Origin: Motiliproteus sp036960175
GTDB taxonomy: Bacteria > Pseudomonadota > Gammaproteobacteria > Pseudomonadales > Balneatricaceae
DNA: 64,000 nucleotides
Direction of reading: 5' to 3'
Assembly (NCBI GenBank): GCA_036960175.1
Contig: JBALWH010000006.1
Coordinates: forward strand, 85,719 to 149,718
Shown here one piece after another: positions 42,619-51,641 of this stretch. Below the pieces are notes generated by a model. The model saw only the letters and a program-made list of their open reading frames with translations, had not been told where the DNA came from and did not search any database. Each line of letters opens with the position of its first letter. The first letter of the stretch is position 1. Made by a program: the position numbers and the translations under genes.

Positions 42619-43740
42619 ATGCGAATAGCCATCCCGAAAGAGATTAAGGTTCATGAGTACCGGGTTGGTCTGACTCCGGCAGGTGTTCGGGAGCTTCTCG
42701 GTCATGGTCATCAGGTTAAGGTTGAGCATAATTGTGGCAGTGCCATTGGCTTCTCCGATGCTGATTATCAGCAGGCTGGCGCCAGTGTGGAAGCGGATGC
42801 GGAGGTACTGTTTGAGTGGGGTGAATTGATCGTTAAGGTGAAGGAACCCCAGGCCCAGGAATACCAGCGCCTAAAGCCAGAGCACTGTTTATTTACCTAT
42901 CTGCATTTGGCGCCCGACCCCGATCAAACCCGGGGGTTGATGTCCAGTCAATGCACGGCCATTGCCTATGAGACGGTCACTGATAGTCACGGCCGCTTAC
43001 CTTTGCTCGCACCCATGAGCGAAGTGGCAGGGCGTATGTCGGTGCAGGCCGGCGCCCATTGTCTAGAAATCTCTCAGGGAGGCAGCGGCACCTTGCTCGG
43101 CGGCGTGCCTGGTGTTGCCCCTGGCAAAGTCGCGGTGCTGGGGGGCGGTGTGGTTGGTATTAACGCCGCGCGGATGGCGATGGGTCTGGGTGCTGATGTG
43201 ACCGTCGTCGATCGCAGTATTGATCGGCTGAAAGAGTTAGACAGCATCTATGGTCCCCAGTTGAAGACCTGTTATGCCACTAATGAAACGGTGGAGGAGT
43301 TGGTTTGCAACGCAGATCTGGTTATCGGTGCAGTATTGGTTCCGGGCGCTGAGGCTCCTAAGCTGGTGACGCGGCACATGCTGAAAAAGATGCGTAACGG
43401 CTCCGTGGTGGTGGACGTCTCCGTCGATCAGGGCGGGTGTTTTGAAACCACCAGGGCAACCACTCATGCAGATCCTACCTATGTCGAGGAGGGGGTCATA
43501 CATTATTGTGTTGCCAATATGCCGGGTGCGTTGGCTCGTACGGCGACGCTGGCACTGACCAATGCCACTTTACCTTATGTGTTGGCCATTGCGGATCAGG
43601 GGGCGGATACAGCGCTTCGATCTGACGCGGGCTTGCGTAGCGGTCTCAATATTTATCGCGGTAAGGTCACTCATGCAGCGGTGGCCGCGGCTCTTGGGTA
43701 TGACTATGAGAGCGCGGAAAAAGTACTCGGGATTGTCTAA
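42619..43740 (+). CDS. ald: Alanine dehydrogenase, first copy
   Basis: A 373-residue NAD-dependent alanine dehydrogenase, interconverting L-alanine and pyruvate plus ammonia. Start at ATG 42619 (MRIAIPKEIKVHEYRVGL), the usual N-terminus. Motifs: IVKVKEPQ with the catalytic Lys, YLHLAPD with His, the NAD loop AVLGGGVVGINAARMA and DVSVDQGGCFETT with the catalytic Asp. Its last codons overlap the convergent PHA synthase stop. A second ald lies 3.7 kb away on the other strand. Confidence 0.95.
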   Translation: MRIAIPKEIKVHEYRVGLTPAGVRELLGHGHQVKVEHNCGSAIGFSDADYQQAGASVEADAEVLFEWGELIVKVKEPQAQEYQRLKPEHCLFTYLHLAPDPDQTRGLMSSQCTAIAYETVTDSHGRLPLLAPMSEVAGRMSVQAGAHCLEISQGGSGTLLGGVPGVAPGKVAVLGGGVVGINAARMAMGLGADVTVVDRSIDRLKELDSIYGPQLKTCYATNETVEELVCNADLVIGAVLVPGAEAPKLVTRHMLKKMRNGSVVVDVSVDQGGCFETTRATTHADPTYVEEGVIHYCVANMPGALARTATLALTNATLPYVLAIADQGADTALRSDAGLRSGLNIYRGKVTHAAVAAALGYDYESAEKVLGIV

Positions 43741-45593
43741 GAGGTGGTTGAATCCTCATCTCGGTAGAATTCGATCGCCATCTTCAGGTAGTCCCCCAGG
43801 TGTTTCTTACTGACCACAAAAATATGGCCGATGTTTTTCTCGATGGTTCTGTTTAAACCGGTGGTAGTCGTCGCGTGATGGTGGCTATTGCACCCCCAGG
43901 TCTCGCTGGCAACACAGGACCCTTTGGGTGAAATGGGATCTCGCTCACCGCGGTAATCCATGATTTTGACCATAGCGCGTTTCAGCGCGCTCATGTCGAC
44001 GGGTTGGTTATCCAGCGTGGCTTCAGTCGATGGCAGGCAATATTTTCCAGTCCACAGCTGATTCCCCATAAACAATTTGCTGATCCATTCCCGATGGGCC
44101 TGGGCAGGAAAACTGGTGCCATGGTTGAGCCAGAAAAGAAAGGGTGCGGCGTCACGAATGGCATCCACATTGGTTGCTCGTTCGAAAAACCCTCGGGTGA
44201 GGGTGTAGCGCACGCCCGGTTGAATCTGATTCATTCCTGATTCGATGATTTGAGGTGGAATCTTTTCATCCCCCAGCAGATCTTTCAGCATGTCCCCGTT
44301 ATACCAAGTGCGAATCTGTTCGCGCATCGGTTTCTGGCCGCTGGTTTCGTCATCGAAACGTACCGGTGTCGCCATCAACAGGACCTTCTGAATATCCATC
44401 GGCTTACCTTGCAACTCCAGCTCTTGTGCTCGACGCGCCAGATAGGGAAGGATAAGGCAGCCGCCCATGCAGTAGCCCATCACGTTAAGGTGCTGCTCAG
44501 GGTGTCGCTGTTTAATCAGGTCGATGAAATGGTCGTGGATGTGTTTGCCAAAGAAATCCAGCCCCAGTGAGTTACTGGCGCGGTCGAGTTCGCTGTAATC
44601 GACCAGATAAACCCCAAAACCCGCTTTGGTTAGGCCTTCGATAACAGACTTTCCGGGTGCCAGATCGTAGATTTCCGGCCGATTAATCAATGGGCTGTTG
44701 AGATAGAGGACAGTGTCTTCGACTTTGCTATCTGTGGTGGCTGGGTAATAGCGTAAGCTGACGCCATGAAAATCGAAATCCAGGGCTGAGCAGTCAATCT
44801 GCTGATATTCACAGCAGCCAATCTCGCCACAGGGTTGTTCTGAGAAGCGCACTAGATCAAAGGCGTCAGCTTCTGCCAAGCATTGCAGTCGATTGCGCAG
44901 CGATTGCAGGTAGTTGTCAAAGCTGTCCAGTGGCGTGTTATCCGGCCCATAACGGCGGTAGGGATGTTTCCCTGACACAGGTGTGCTGGTAATCGCCATT
45001 AACAGCGTTTTATACAGCTCTTTTAAAGCAACTATCCTGGTTAGGCCTGCGGAGTGGTAGCTGTGCTCCAAAACTGACAATTCGAGAATAAGGGGGAATA
45101 TCTGCAGTGCCTTGTCGGCGCTGCCGAAACATTCGCGGATATGCTGTTGATCAAATTGTCCCTGTTTTAGAAATATTCGGCAAAGGTCTGCTAATAAAAC
45201 AGCGTAGCGACTTTCTATCTGGTCATTGTGATCACGGAAAGGGTCTGGCTGGGTCTGGTTGGCTGCAGACTCGCTCATCTTCTTGCGAATTGGGTTTAGT
45301 AGTAGCTGATCGATGGTCTGATGACTAATGGCCGAAGCCTGAGAAAGCGTAGCAGGGACCCAAGGGGAGCTTTCCGCGTCTTTTAATAATTGTTGCCAGT
45401 GATAGACACCTTGCAGCCAAAGGGAGCTGAGATCGCTTTTCCAGTGTATGGCAGTGGCATAACCAAAGGGATTATCAGCGGCAGAGATACCCGATAATGC
45501 CAACAGCTGGCTAGCGCTCGGTATGGTGGAGTCAGCGTTATTGGGCTCGCTGGAAGTGATGTTGTCGTTTACTGTTTTATGGCGCTTCATCAT
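43737..45593 (-). CDS. phaC: Polyhydroxyalkanoate synthase family protein
   Basis: A 618-residue PHA synthase-like protein. The alpha/beta-hydrolase core resembles class III PhaC (LYLNSPLINRPEIYDL, GFGVYLVDY) with C375 as nucleophile in VMGYCMGGCL, D552 in YRGERDPISP and H590 in KNIGHIFVVSKKH. The N-terminal 270 residues do not resemble class I PhaC and carry a Cys-rich stretch, PCGEIGCCEYQQIDC, at 254-268; this part could be a PhaE-like partner fused on. A WGCNSHHHATTTTG insertion (566-579) is also unusual. No phasin, thiolase or reductase gene is nearby. Polymer synthesis is likely but not certain. Confidence 0.78.
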   Translation of the reverse strand: MMKRHKTVNDNITSSEPNNADSTIPSASQLLALSGISAADNPFGYATAIHWKSDLSSLWLQGVYHWQQLLKDAESSPWVPATLSQASAISHQTIDQLLLNPIRKKMSESAANQTQPDPFRDHNDQIESRYAVLLADLCRIFLKQGQFDQQHIRECFGSADKALQIFPLILELSVLEHSYHSAGLTRIVALKELYKTLLMAITSTPVSGKHPYRRYGPDNTPLDSFDNYLQSLRNRLQCLAEADAFDLVRFSEQPCGEIGCCEYQQIDCSALDFDFHGVSLRYYPATTDSKVEDTVLYLNSPLINRPEIYDLAPGKSVIEGLTKAGFGVYLVDYSELDRASNSLGLDFFGKHIHDHFIDLIKQRHPEQHLNVMGYCMGGCLILPYLARRAQELELQGKPMDIQKVLLMATPVRFDDETSGQKPMREQIRTWYNGDMLKDLLGDEKIPPQIIESGMNQIQPGVRYTLTRGFFERATNVDAIRDAAPFLFWLNHGTSFPAQAHREWISKLFMGNQLWTGKYCLPSTEATLDNQPVDMSALKRAMVKIMDYRGERDPISPKGSCVASETWGCNSHHHATTTTGLNRTIEKNIGHIFVVSKKHLGDYLKMAIEFYRDEDSTTS

Positions 45594-45720
45594 GCAGTCT
45601 CCCTTTGGACTGAGGGTCAGCGCTGATGGACGCCCAAGGGCAGCTTGTGAATAGCTGCCCAGCTCAGGCAGCAGTTTCTTGCTGTCTGCACAACCATTGG
45701 GCCTGTTTTTAGCTGATCAA

Positions 45721-46092
45721 TCAGATATTGCATACCTGCCGTTCGATATGAGTGCGCAGGATTTCATATTCGCCCGGGCATTCCGGCAGGAAAAATAATT
45801 TGTAGTGTGCTCGCTGGTTCACCATTCGATTATCTAAACCGGGCAGGTCTTCCTGATAGCTGGAGTAACGGTAGCTCATGGTGAGATGAATAACACGGGT
45901 GCTTTTAGGAATAGTCAGCTGCCCGTGTTCAATGTTCTCGCGGTACTTATCTTCTTTAATGGTGTAGAAGGAGATCTCTGCGACTTCGTTGAGGTTAAGC
46001 AGGAAATGGCTGGTGACCGGTATAACCATACCTTTCTCTATGCCATTGTGTTCCATTAGGATGCCGCAATTTTTCTTGATTTTGATAAACAT
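45721..46092 (-). CDS. Hypothetical protein
   Basis: A 123-residue protein I do not recognise. ATG 46092 is preceded by AAGGG seven bases upstream, a good ribosome site. The sequence has alternating beta-type segments (GMVIPVTSHFLLNLNEVAEISFYTI, STRVIHLTMSYRYSSY) and an end, GEYEILRTHIERQV. No signal peptide or membrane segment is seen; it could be a small beta-barrel regulator, but that is a guess. It lies upstream of phaC on the same strand, 127 bases away. Confidence 0.6.
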   Translation of the reverse strand: MFIKIKKNCGILMEHNGIEKGMVIPVTSHFLLNLNEVAEISFYTIKEDKYRENIEHGQLTIPKSTRVIHLTMSYRYSSYQEDLPGLDNRMVNQRAHYKLFFLPECPGEYEILRTHIERQVCNI

Positions 46093-46521
46093 GCAAATGC
46101 CCTTTTATACACAACTTGGACGGAATACATCTGTCCGACACCCGACATTCTGGCGCAGTTTAATCAGCCTTTCCAGTCATAGACTAAGGAATATTCCCAT
46201 TAAATATTAATGAATTGATCTGAGTACATAGTGAAACTCGGTCCAATGCATACGGCGGCCTAGTCTGGCTAGGGATAAAGGTCCTAGTCAAAGCTGTTTT
46301 TACAGGGGTTGGTAGCAGGGGAATGATGGCATTGATGGTCATTTTGGGCGTTAGTAACTAGTTGCTGCAAAGGCCGTTGGCAACATACAAGGGCTATGTC
46401 AAAATACGGCGCTTTCATAGTTCGCTAGATATTGCTTCGACGCTGTCATCGTCAAGCGGATAGTTTGTTTGCCCTCTTAACTTTTTATCCTAACGTTTTG
46501 CCTTAAGAACTCGACATCATC
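46093..46521. other. Intergenic region without a supported gene
   Basis: About 430 bases between divergent genes. I see no RNA gene, repeat or coding frame in it beyond short AT-rich stretches; it presumably holds promoters for both neighbours. Confidence 0.6.
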
Positions 46522-47322
46522 ATGAATATTCAGACGCTACAGCAATTTTCGATAGATCTTCGCAATAACAAACTCTTTGAGCTTTTTGTGGTTGCAGTCA
46601 TTATTTTTTCCGCGCTGTTAATCGGCGCCAAGACTTATGCTATTCCAGAACCAGTACTCAATGCCATCGCCTATATGGACTGGTTGATAACCTTTATTTT
46701 TCTGTTTGAAATCACCGTACGGTTTATTGCCGAGGAACAGAAAAAACACTTTTTTACCAAGGCATGGAATATTTTCGATACCTTGATTGTGGTTATCAGT
46801 TTGATCCCCATCGAAGACAGTGAGCTGGCGTTTGTTGGTCGTCTAGTAAGAATCTTCCGGGTGCTGCGGATGGTGTCTATCGTTCCCGAGCTGCGTATGC
46901 TGCTGAATTCACTATTGAAAGCACTGCCACAGTTGGGGTATGTGGTCTTACTGATGTTCATCATCTTTTATATCTATGCGGCCATCGGTAGCACCATCTT
47001 CGTATCCATTAATCCAACCCTTTGGGGTGATATAGCGATATCGATGTTGACCTTGTTCAGAGTGATGACCTTTGAAGACTGGACTGATGTCATGTATGAA
47101 ACCATGGCAGTGTATCCGATGAGCTGGTTCTACTATCTGACGTTTATCTTTTTAACGGCGTTTGCTTTTTTAAATATGGTTATTGGTATTGTGGTCAGCG
47201 TACTTGAAGATGAGCATGCCAAAGAGAAAGCAGAGGCTGATTTGGCCTCAGGTAAACCCACCATAGAAGATCTGTCCCGGCAATTGGAAGAGCTTAAAGT
47301 GTTGATCCGGGAACGCGGATAA
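46522..47322 (+). CDS. NaChBac-type voltage-gated cation channel
   Basis: A 266-residue six-helix channel subunit. The voltage sensor S4 carries R107, R110, R113 and R116 in GRLVRIFRVLRMV, and the pore loop has the filter TFEDWTD at 183-189. Bacterial sodium channels usually have LESW-type filters; here Glu185, Asp186 and Asp189 give a more acidic filter, nearer to the engineered calcium-selective form TLDDWSD. The C-terminus (about 225-265) is a polar neck and coiled coil that would tetramerise the channel. A terminator follows directly. Confidence 0.92.
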   Translation: MNIQTLQQFSIDLRNNKLFELFVVAVIIFSALLIGAKTYAIPEPVLNAIAYMDWLITFIFLFEITVRFIAEEQKKHFFTKAWNIFDTLIVVISLIPIEDSELAFVGRLVRIFRVLRMVSIVPELRMLLNSLLKALPQLGYVVLLMFIIFYIYAAIGSTIFVSINPTLWGDIAISMLTLFRVMTFEDWTDVMYETMAVYPMSWFYYLTFIFLTAFAFLNMVIGIVVSVLEDEHAKEKAEADLASGKPTIEDLSRQLEELKVLIRERG

Positions 47323-47361
47323 GCCCTAGCTGTTAGCCTAGATGTACTATTTTCAGGGATA

Positions 47362-47390
47362 AAAAAAGGAGCGCTGCGGGCGCTCCTTTT
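47362..47390. terminator. Bidirectional Rho-independent terminator
   Basis: The stem AAAAGGAGCGC / GCGCTCCTTTT with A and T tracts lies between the convergent channel gene and second ald. Confidence 0.88.
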
Positions 47391-47446
47391 ATCTACAATG
47401 TTGGCCATTGATTGGCCATCTTGGGAGAGTCAGTTACTTGTCGAGC

Positions 47447-48565
47447 CTATTCAGCCAGAATTTGCTCTACTGGAGTGTAATTGTAGCCCAGAACACGAGC
47501 AACTGCCTCGTAAGTTACTTGACCGCGATGAACGTTGAGTCCGTTGCACAGGTGCTTGTTTTCCTTCAGTGCTTGCTTGTAGCCTTTGTCGGCCAGCTCT
47601 AACACGTAAGGTAAAGTGGCGTTGGTTAGGGCAAAGGTAGACGTACGCGCGACGCCGCCAGGCATATTGGCTACGCAGTAATGCACGATGCCGTCCACTT
47701 CATAAGTGGGTTCCTGGTGAGTAGTGGCTTTGGAGGTTTCAAAGCAGCCTCCTTGATCGATGGCTACGTCTACCAGTACTGCACCAGGTTTCATTTTCCC
47801 TAGCATTTCACGGGTAACCAGTTTTGGTGCAGCAGCTCCTGGAATCAATACGGCACCGATAACTAGGTCAGCGCTGCTCAGACATTCTTCCAGCGCATCA
47901 GCGGTAGAATAAAGGGTTTTCAGGGCTGGTCCATATAGGTTGTCCAGCTCTTTCAGGCGAATCAGTGAGCGGTCAAGGATGGTGACATTCGCACCCAAAC
48001 CCAGAGCCATGCGAGCGGCGTTAACGCCGACAACACCGCCGCCGATGACAATGACATTAGCCGCTGCGACGCCGGGTACCCCACCCAGTAACATACCATT
48101 TCCACCTTGCGCTTTTTCCAGTGCATGAGCACCCGCTTGAATGGACATGCGACCGGCTACTTCACTCATCGGAGCCAGAAGCGGCAAGGTGCCACTATCG
48201 TCGGTGACCGTTTCATAAGCGATAGCGATTGCTTTCGATTCAACCAGTAATTCGGTCTGTTTAGGATCTGGAGCTAGGTGAAGGTAGGTGAACAGCACTT
48301 GATCCTTGCGCAGCATGCGGCATTCGTCAGGCTGTGGCTCTTTTACCTTTACGATCATATCTGCCCGAGAGAATATTTCTTCGGCAGAATCAACAATTTC
48401 CGCACCGGCGTTTTGATACATTTCGTTGCTGAGTCCAATCCCTTTACCGCCGTCATTCTGAATCATGACTTGGTGGCCACGGGCAGTTAGTTCGCGAACT
48501 CCAGCAGGTGTCATGCCGATTCGATATTCGTGGTTTTTAATCTCTTTAGGTACGCCAATAAGCAT
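47447..48565 (-). CDS. ald: Alanine dehydrogenase, second copy
   Basis: A 372-residue alanine dehydrogenase starting MLIGVPKEIKNHEYRIGM, with IVKVKEPQ, YLHLAPD, IVIGGGVVGVNAARMA and DVAIDQGGCFETS all intact. It is a clear but diverged paralog of the copy at 42619-43740; both appear active. No Lrp/AsnC regulator gene lies beside it. Two copies in 6 kb suggest different regulation or opposite preferred directions. Confidence 0.95.
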   Translation of the reverse strand: MLIGVPKEIKNHEYRIGMTPAGVRELTARGHQVMIQNDGGKGIGLSNEMYQNAGAEIVDSAEEIFSRADMIVKVKEPQPDECRMLRKDQVLFTYLHLAPDPKQTELLVESKAIAIAYETVTDDSGTLPLLAPMSEVAGRMSIQAGAHALEKAQGGNGMLLGGVPGVAAANVIVIGGGVVGVNAARMALGLGANVTILDRSLIRLKELDNLYGPALKTLYSTADALEECLSSADLVIGAVLIPGAAAPKLVTREMLGKMKPGAVLVDVAIDQGGCFETSKATTHQEPTYEVDGIVHYCVANMPGGVARTSTFALTNATLPYVLELADKGYKQALKENKHLCNGLNVHRGQVTYEAVARVLGYNYTPVEQILAE

Positions 48566-48818
48566 TTTTTATTCTCCTGAGTTTTGCTGTTTTGATATTT
48601 TCTATGCTATCTCAGTTCTGCAAGAATATTTTTCCTTAATTTTTATTTATAAAGTTTATTGTGCTGCTTTGTTGTTGTTAGGCAGTTGTATAGATTGTTG
48701 CGCTGCGATATTTGTAGGGTTTTCAGCTTGTTGGAGATGTGGGCGATTGGACTTAATGAATTTTGCATCGATAGGTGGATACAAAACTGCTGAAATGATG
48801 TGAAATGGTCATAGGGGG

Positions 48819-48846
48819 CCTCTGGCCTGGATGATTAGGCCAGAGG
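48819..48846 (-). terminator. Hairpin after the TPR gene
   Basis: Perfect ten-base arms CCTCTGGCCT and AGGCCAGAGG with an eight-base loop lie 13 bases after the TPR gene stop. There is no T run on the minus strand, so its role as terminator is uncertain. Confidence 0.45.
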
Positions 48847-48858
48847 AAGGGGTGGGGG

Positions 48859-51606
48859 TTAATTCGCGGCGATTTGGTTGAGCAATGTCTGCGCTGGTGC
48901 CTTGAACGGCCCTTTGCCTTGGCTGAGGCTTTTTAAGATCACTTTTGCTTCGTTATTGTGACCTTTCTTAACCAGTGCCATGGCGTAGTGATACTGTACT
49001 TCGTCGACGGCAGGTAACTGTTTGGCTGCATCCTTTAGCAATGACAAAGCTTCATCAAGCTCTTCTTGATCGAGCAATATCCAGCCGAGTGTATCTTTGA
49101 TGTCCGGCCGACCGGGGGCTAAGCGCAGTGCCTCTCTGGCATGATCGGCACTGCGGGGATCGTTCCGCTGCTGATAGAGCCAGGCAAGATTGTTCCATGG
49201 GATAGGGTTTTCCGGTTGCAGATCTCGAAGTTGTTCATATTCTTTGATTGCCTCCGTATGCATTGCATTGTTCTGGTATAGCGTAGCGAGGCGGAAGCGG
49301 GTGTTATGTTCATCAGGAGCCTGTTCTAGACGCTTCACCAACACGTCCACCCCTTTTAGTGGCTGGTTTTGCAGCTGATAGGCATTTGCTAAAGCGCTGG
49401 CAAGTAAACCATCTGTAGCGGCTTTGCTGGCTTCTTCAAGCAATTTTACCGCCTCCTGGTTGCGGCCTTGGGTCAGTCTAACCAGACCCAGCATGCGTGC
49501 GGTGGTGGGGTTTTTAAACTTCTCTCTTAGCCGTTCCGCCAGCGGAGCAGCTTTTTTTGTTTCTCCGTTAAGTAGCAGTAGGTCTAGATGGAGTAACTGA
49601 TTAGCAGGCGCTTCGGGGCGGATTTCTATCGCTTTTTTCGAATATACCAGCGCTTCTTTAGGCTTACGCTGATCTCTGAGTATTTCCGCTTTTATTCGGT
49701 GATAGATATCCTGCCCAGGATAGGTTTCCAGTAGCTTTTCTATCAGAGTGGTTGCTTCCCCTAAGGAACCGGACGCTCTCAGTACGGAAATATAGAGTAG
49801 GCTAGCTTGTGCCTTGGTTGGATGTTCAGAGTAGTAGCTATAAGCTTCCTTGCGGGCTTTTTCAAGTTCCTGTTTACTGATGTGATAGCGAATAATGGAG
49901 GTGATAGGTTGTATCGCATCAGGGTCGATATCCCTGGCTTTTGTTAACCACCTCACCATCTTTTTCTCGTTTTTCTGCCCCTCGCTAGCTTGGGCCATGC
50001 CCATCAATGCTGCCAATTGCTTGGGTTCAATAGTCAGGATTTGTTGATATGCATTTGCTGCCTCAGCAAATTTCTGTTGCTGCATATCGAGTCTTGCCAG
50101 GGCCAGCATCGCCGGAACGAAGTTCTCACGAAGCTGGAGCGCTTGTTGATAGCTATTGCGGGCGCTTTCAATATCATTTTGGCGAATGCCGACCAATCCT
50201 TCTAGCATCCTAAAGGAAGGCTCATCGGGATGAGTTTTAATCCTATTTTTTAAGAACCCCCGAGCTTTGTCGAATTGCTGTTGTTGTAGGTAAGCAATGA
50301 CTTTCAGTGAGTCGGCTTGGAAATCATCAGTACCCTCGTCAGAAAGAGACTCAATGGCACTGTCGCTTCGACCTGTCATGATCTGGCTGAGGACTAGTTG
50401 ATTTTTAAGTTTGGCTAACTGTGGTTCTTTTTTCAGGGCTAATGCCAGCAGTTCCTCACCTTTTTCCCATTCTCCGAGAGAAATATGGGCGTAGCCGGCA
50501 ATTGCTGCCGAGCGGGCGTCAGGTTCTGCTTGTTGTAACAAGGGCTCAATGGTTTTCAGTGCGGCCGTGTATTGATGCAGACTCTGTTGCGTTGCGGCCA
50601 GCAACCTCAGGCCGTTTGGGTCATTGGGTATCAAGGCAACGTATTCAATCAGATGCTTAAGTGCAATTTGATAATCTTTGCTGATATAGCGGCTGCTGCC
50701 AGCGATGAGCATCGCTCTGGGGCTGCTGGGGACAACTTGGAGAACAGCCGTCGCCAGCTTATAAGCCTCATCGTATTTTTCTTGCCCCATGGCAATCAGA
50801 GATGACAGTAACAAGGTTTGGGGTAGCTGCTGGTAGGGCGCAGGCAGGGAGGCTAAGTCCGCTGTTGCTTTCTTGTAATCGGCTAATAGCAGGTAGCCGC
50901 GACTACGTGCCAGCTTTAACGGGAATTGTTTCGGCTCTGCGGCGATGAGTTCGCTGAGAATGCCGACGGCTTCTTCACCGCGGCGCAGGTCGAGTAGTAT
51001 CTCAGCTTTTAATGCTAAGGCTTCCAGTCGGACCTCTGCTTCATTAATGATGGGTTCTAGGGTACCTAAGGCTTCTTCGAGGGAGCCTCTGGCCCGAGCG
51101 ACAAAGGCTAGGCCTAGAGTTGGCTCAGGGCTTTTTTGCAGCTGCAGGGATTCATAAAAAGCGTTTTCTGCTTCTGTTAGCTTGTTGCGACCCAGATAAA
51201 TACGACCCAGAACATGCTTGCGCTGTGCCGGATCGGTTGACTCATCCCACTCTGCAGTCAGAGTGTCAAAGGCCAGTTGTGTTTTTCCCTGACGAATCTG
51301 GCTGCGAACCAATAACGGCAGTAATTCAGTCTTGTCGGCTCCCAGGTCTATGGCTATTCGTAACTCTTTCTCGGCCGTCGGATATTGACGCCCCTTGAAC
51401 ATCAACTTCCCCAGTAAAGCACGGCCATCTTTATGCTTGGGTGATTTCTGTAACAAATTTTTAAGCTGGATAACCGCTGCACGGTCATCGCCTTTGCCGA
51501 TATATTGCTGTGCGTCTTGATAAAAATCGGCTGAGAAAGCGGTAAATGAAACCATCGAAAGCGCCAGTATCAAAGGGCGCAGACGTTTAGAGGGACTGAT
51601 AGTCAT
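48859..51606 (-). CDS. PrsT-like periplasmic TPR repeat protein
   Basis: A 915-residue protein with a signal peptide (about 1-26, ending TAFSA) followed by tetratricopeptide repeats through most of its length (AVIQLKNLLQKSPKHKDGRA at the start, LAWLYQQRNDPRSADHARE near the end). Length and pattern match the TPR protein PrsT that accompanies exosortase / PEP-CTERM systems. The family is described as a lipoprotein, yet no Cys lipobox is present here. No exosortase, PEP-CTERM target or polysaccharide gene is in the window, so it may be an orphan or serve a different exopolysaccharide system. Confidence 0.8.
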   Translation of the reverse strand: MTISPSKRLRPLILALSMVSFTAFSADFYQDAQQYIGKGDDRAAVIQLKNLLQKSPKHKDGRALLGKLMFKGRQYPTAEKELRIAIDLGADKTELLPLLVRSQIRQGKTQLAFDTLTAEWDESTDPAQRKHVLGRIYLGRNKLTEAENAFYESLQLQKSPEPTLGLAFVARARGSLEEALGTLEPIINEAEVRLEALALKAEILLDLRRGEEAVGILSELIAAEPKQFPLKLARSRGYLLLADYKKATADLASLPAPYQQLPQTLLLSSLIAMGQEKYDEAYKLATAVLQVVPSSPRAMLIAGSSRYISKDYQIALKHLIEYVALIPNDPNGLRLLAATQQSLHQYTAALKTIEPLLQQAEPDARSAAIAGYAHISLGEWEKGEELLALALKKEPQLAKLKNQLVLSQIMTGRSDSAIESLSDEGTDDFQADSLKVIAYLQQQQFDKARGFLKNRIKTHPDEPSFRMLEGLVGIRQNDIESARNSYQQALQLRENFVPAMLALARLDMQQQKFAEAANAYQQILTIEPKQLAALMGMAQASEGQKNEKKMVRWLTKARDIDPDAIQPITSIIRYHISKQELEKARKEAYSYYSEHPTKAQASLLYISVLRASGSLGEATTLIEKLLETYPGQDIYHRIKAEILRDQRKPKEALVYSKKAIEIRPEAPANQLLHLDLLLLNGETKKAAPLAERLREKFKNPTTARMLGLVRLTQGRNQEAVKLLEEASKAATDGLLASALANAYQLQNQPLKGVDVLVKRLEQAPDEHNTRFRLATLYQNNAMHTEAIKEYEQLRDLQPENPIPWNNLAWLYQQRNDPRSADHAREALRLAPGRPDIKDTLGWILLDQEELDEALSLLKDAAKQLPAVDEVQYHYAMALVKKGHNNEAKVILKSLSQGKGPFKAPAQTLLNQIAAN

Positions 51607-51641
51607 GACTATTCCTTAGTTTATCGTTGTAATTTTATCCC

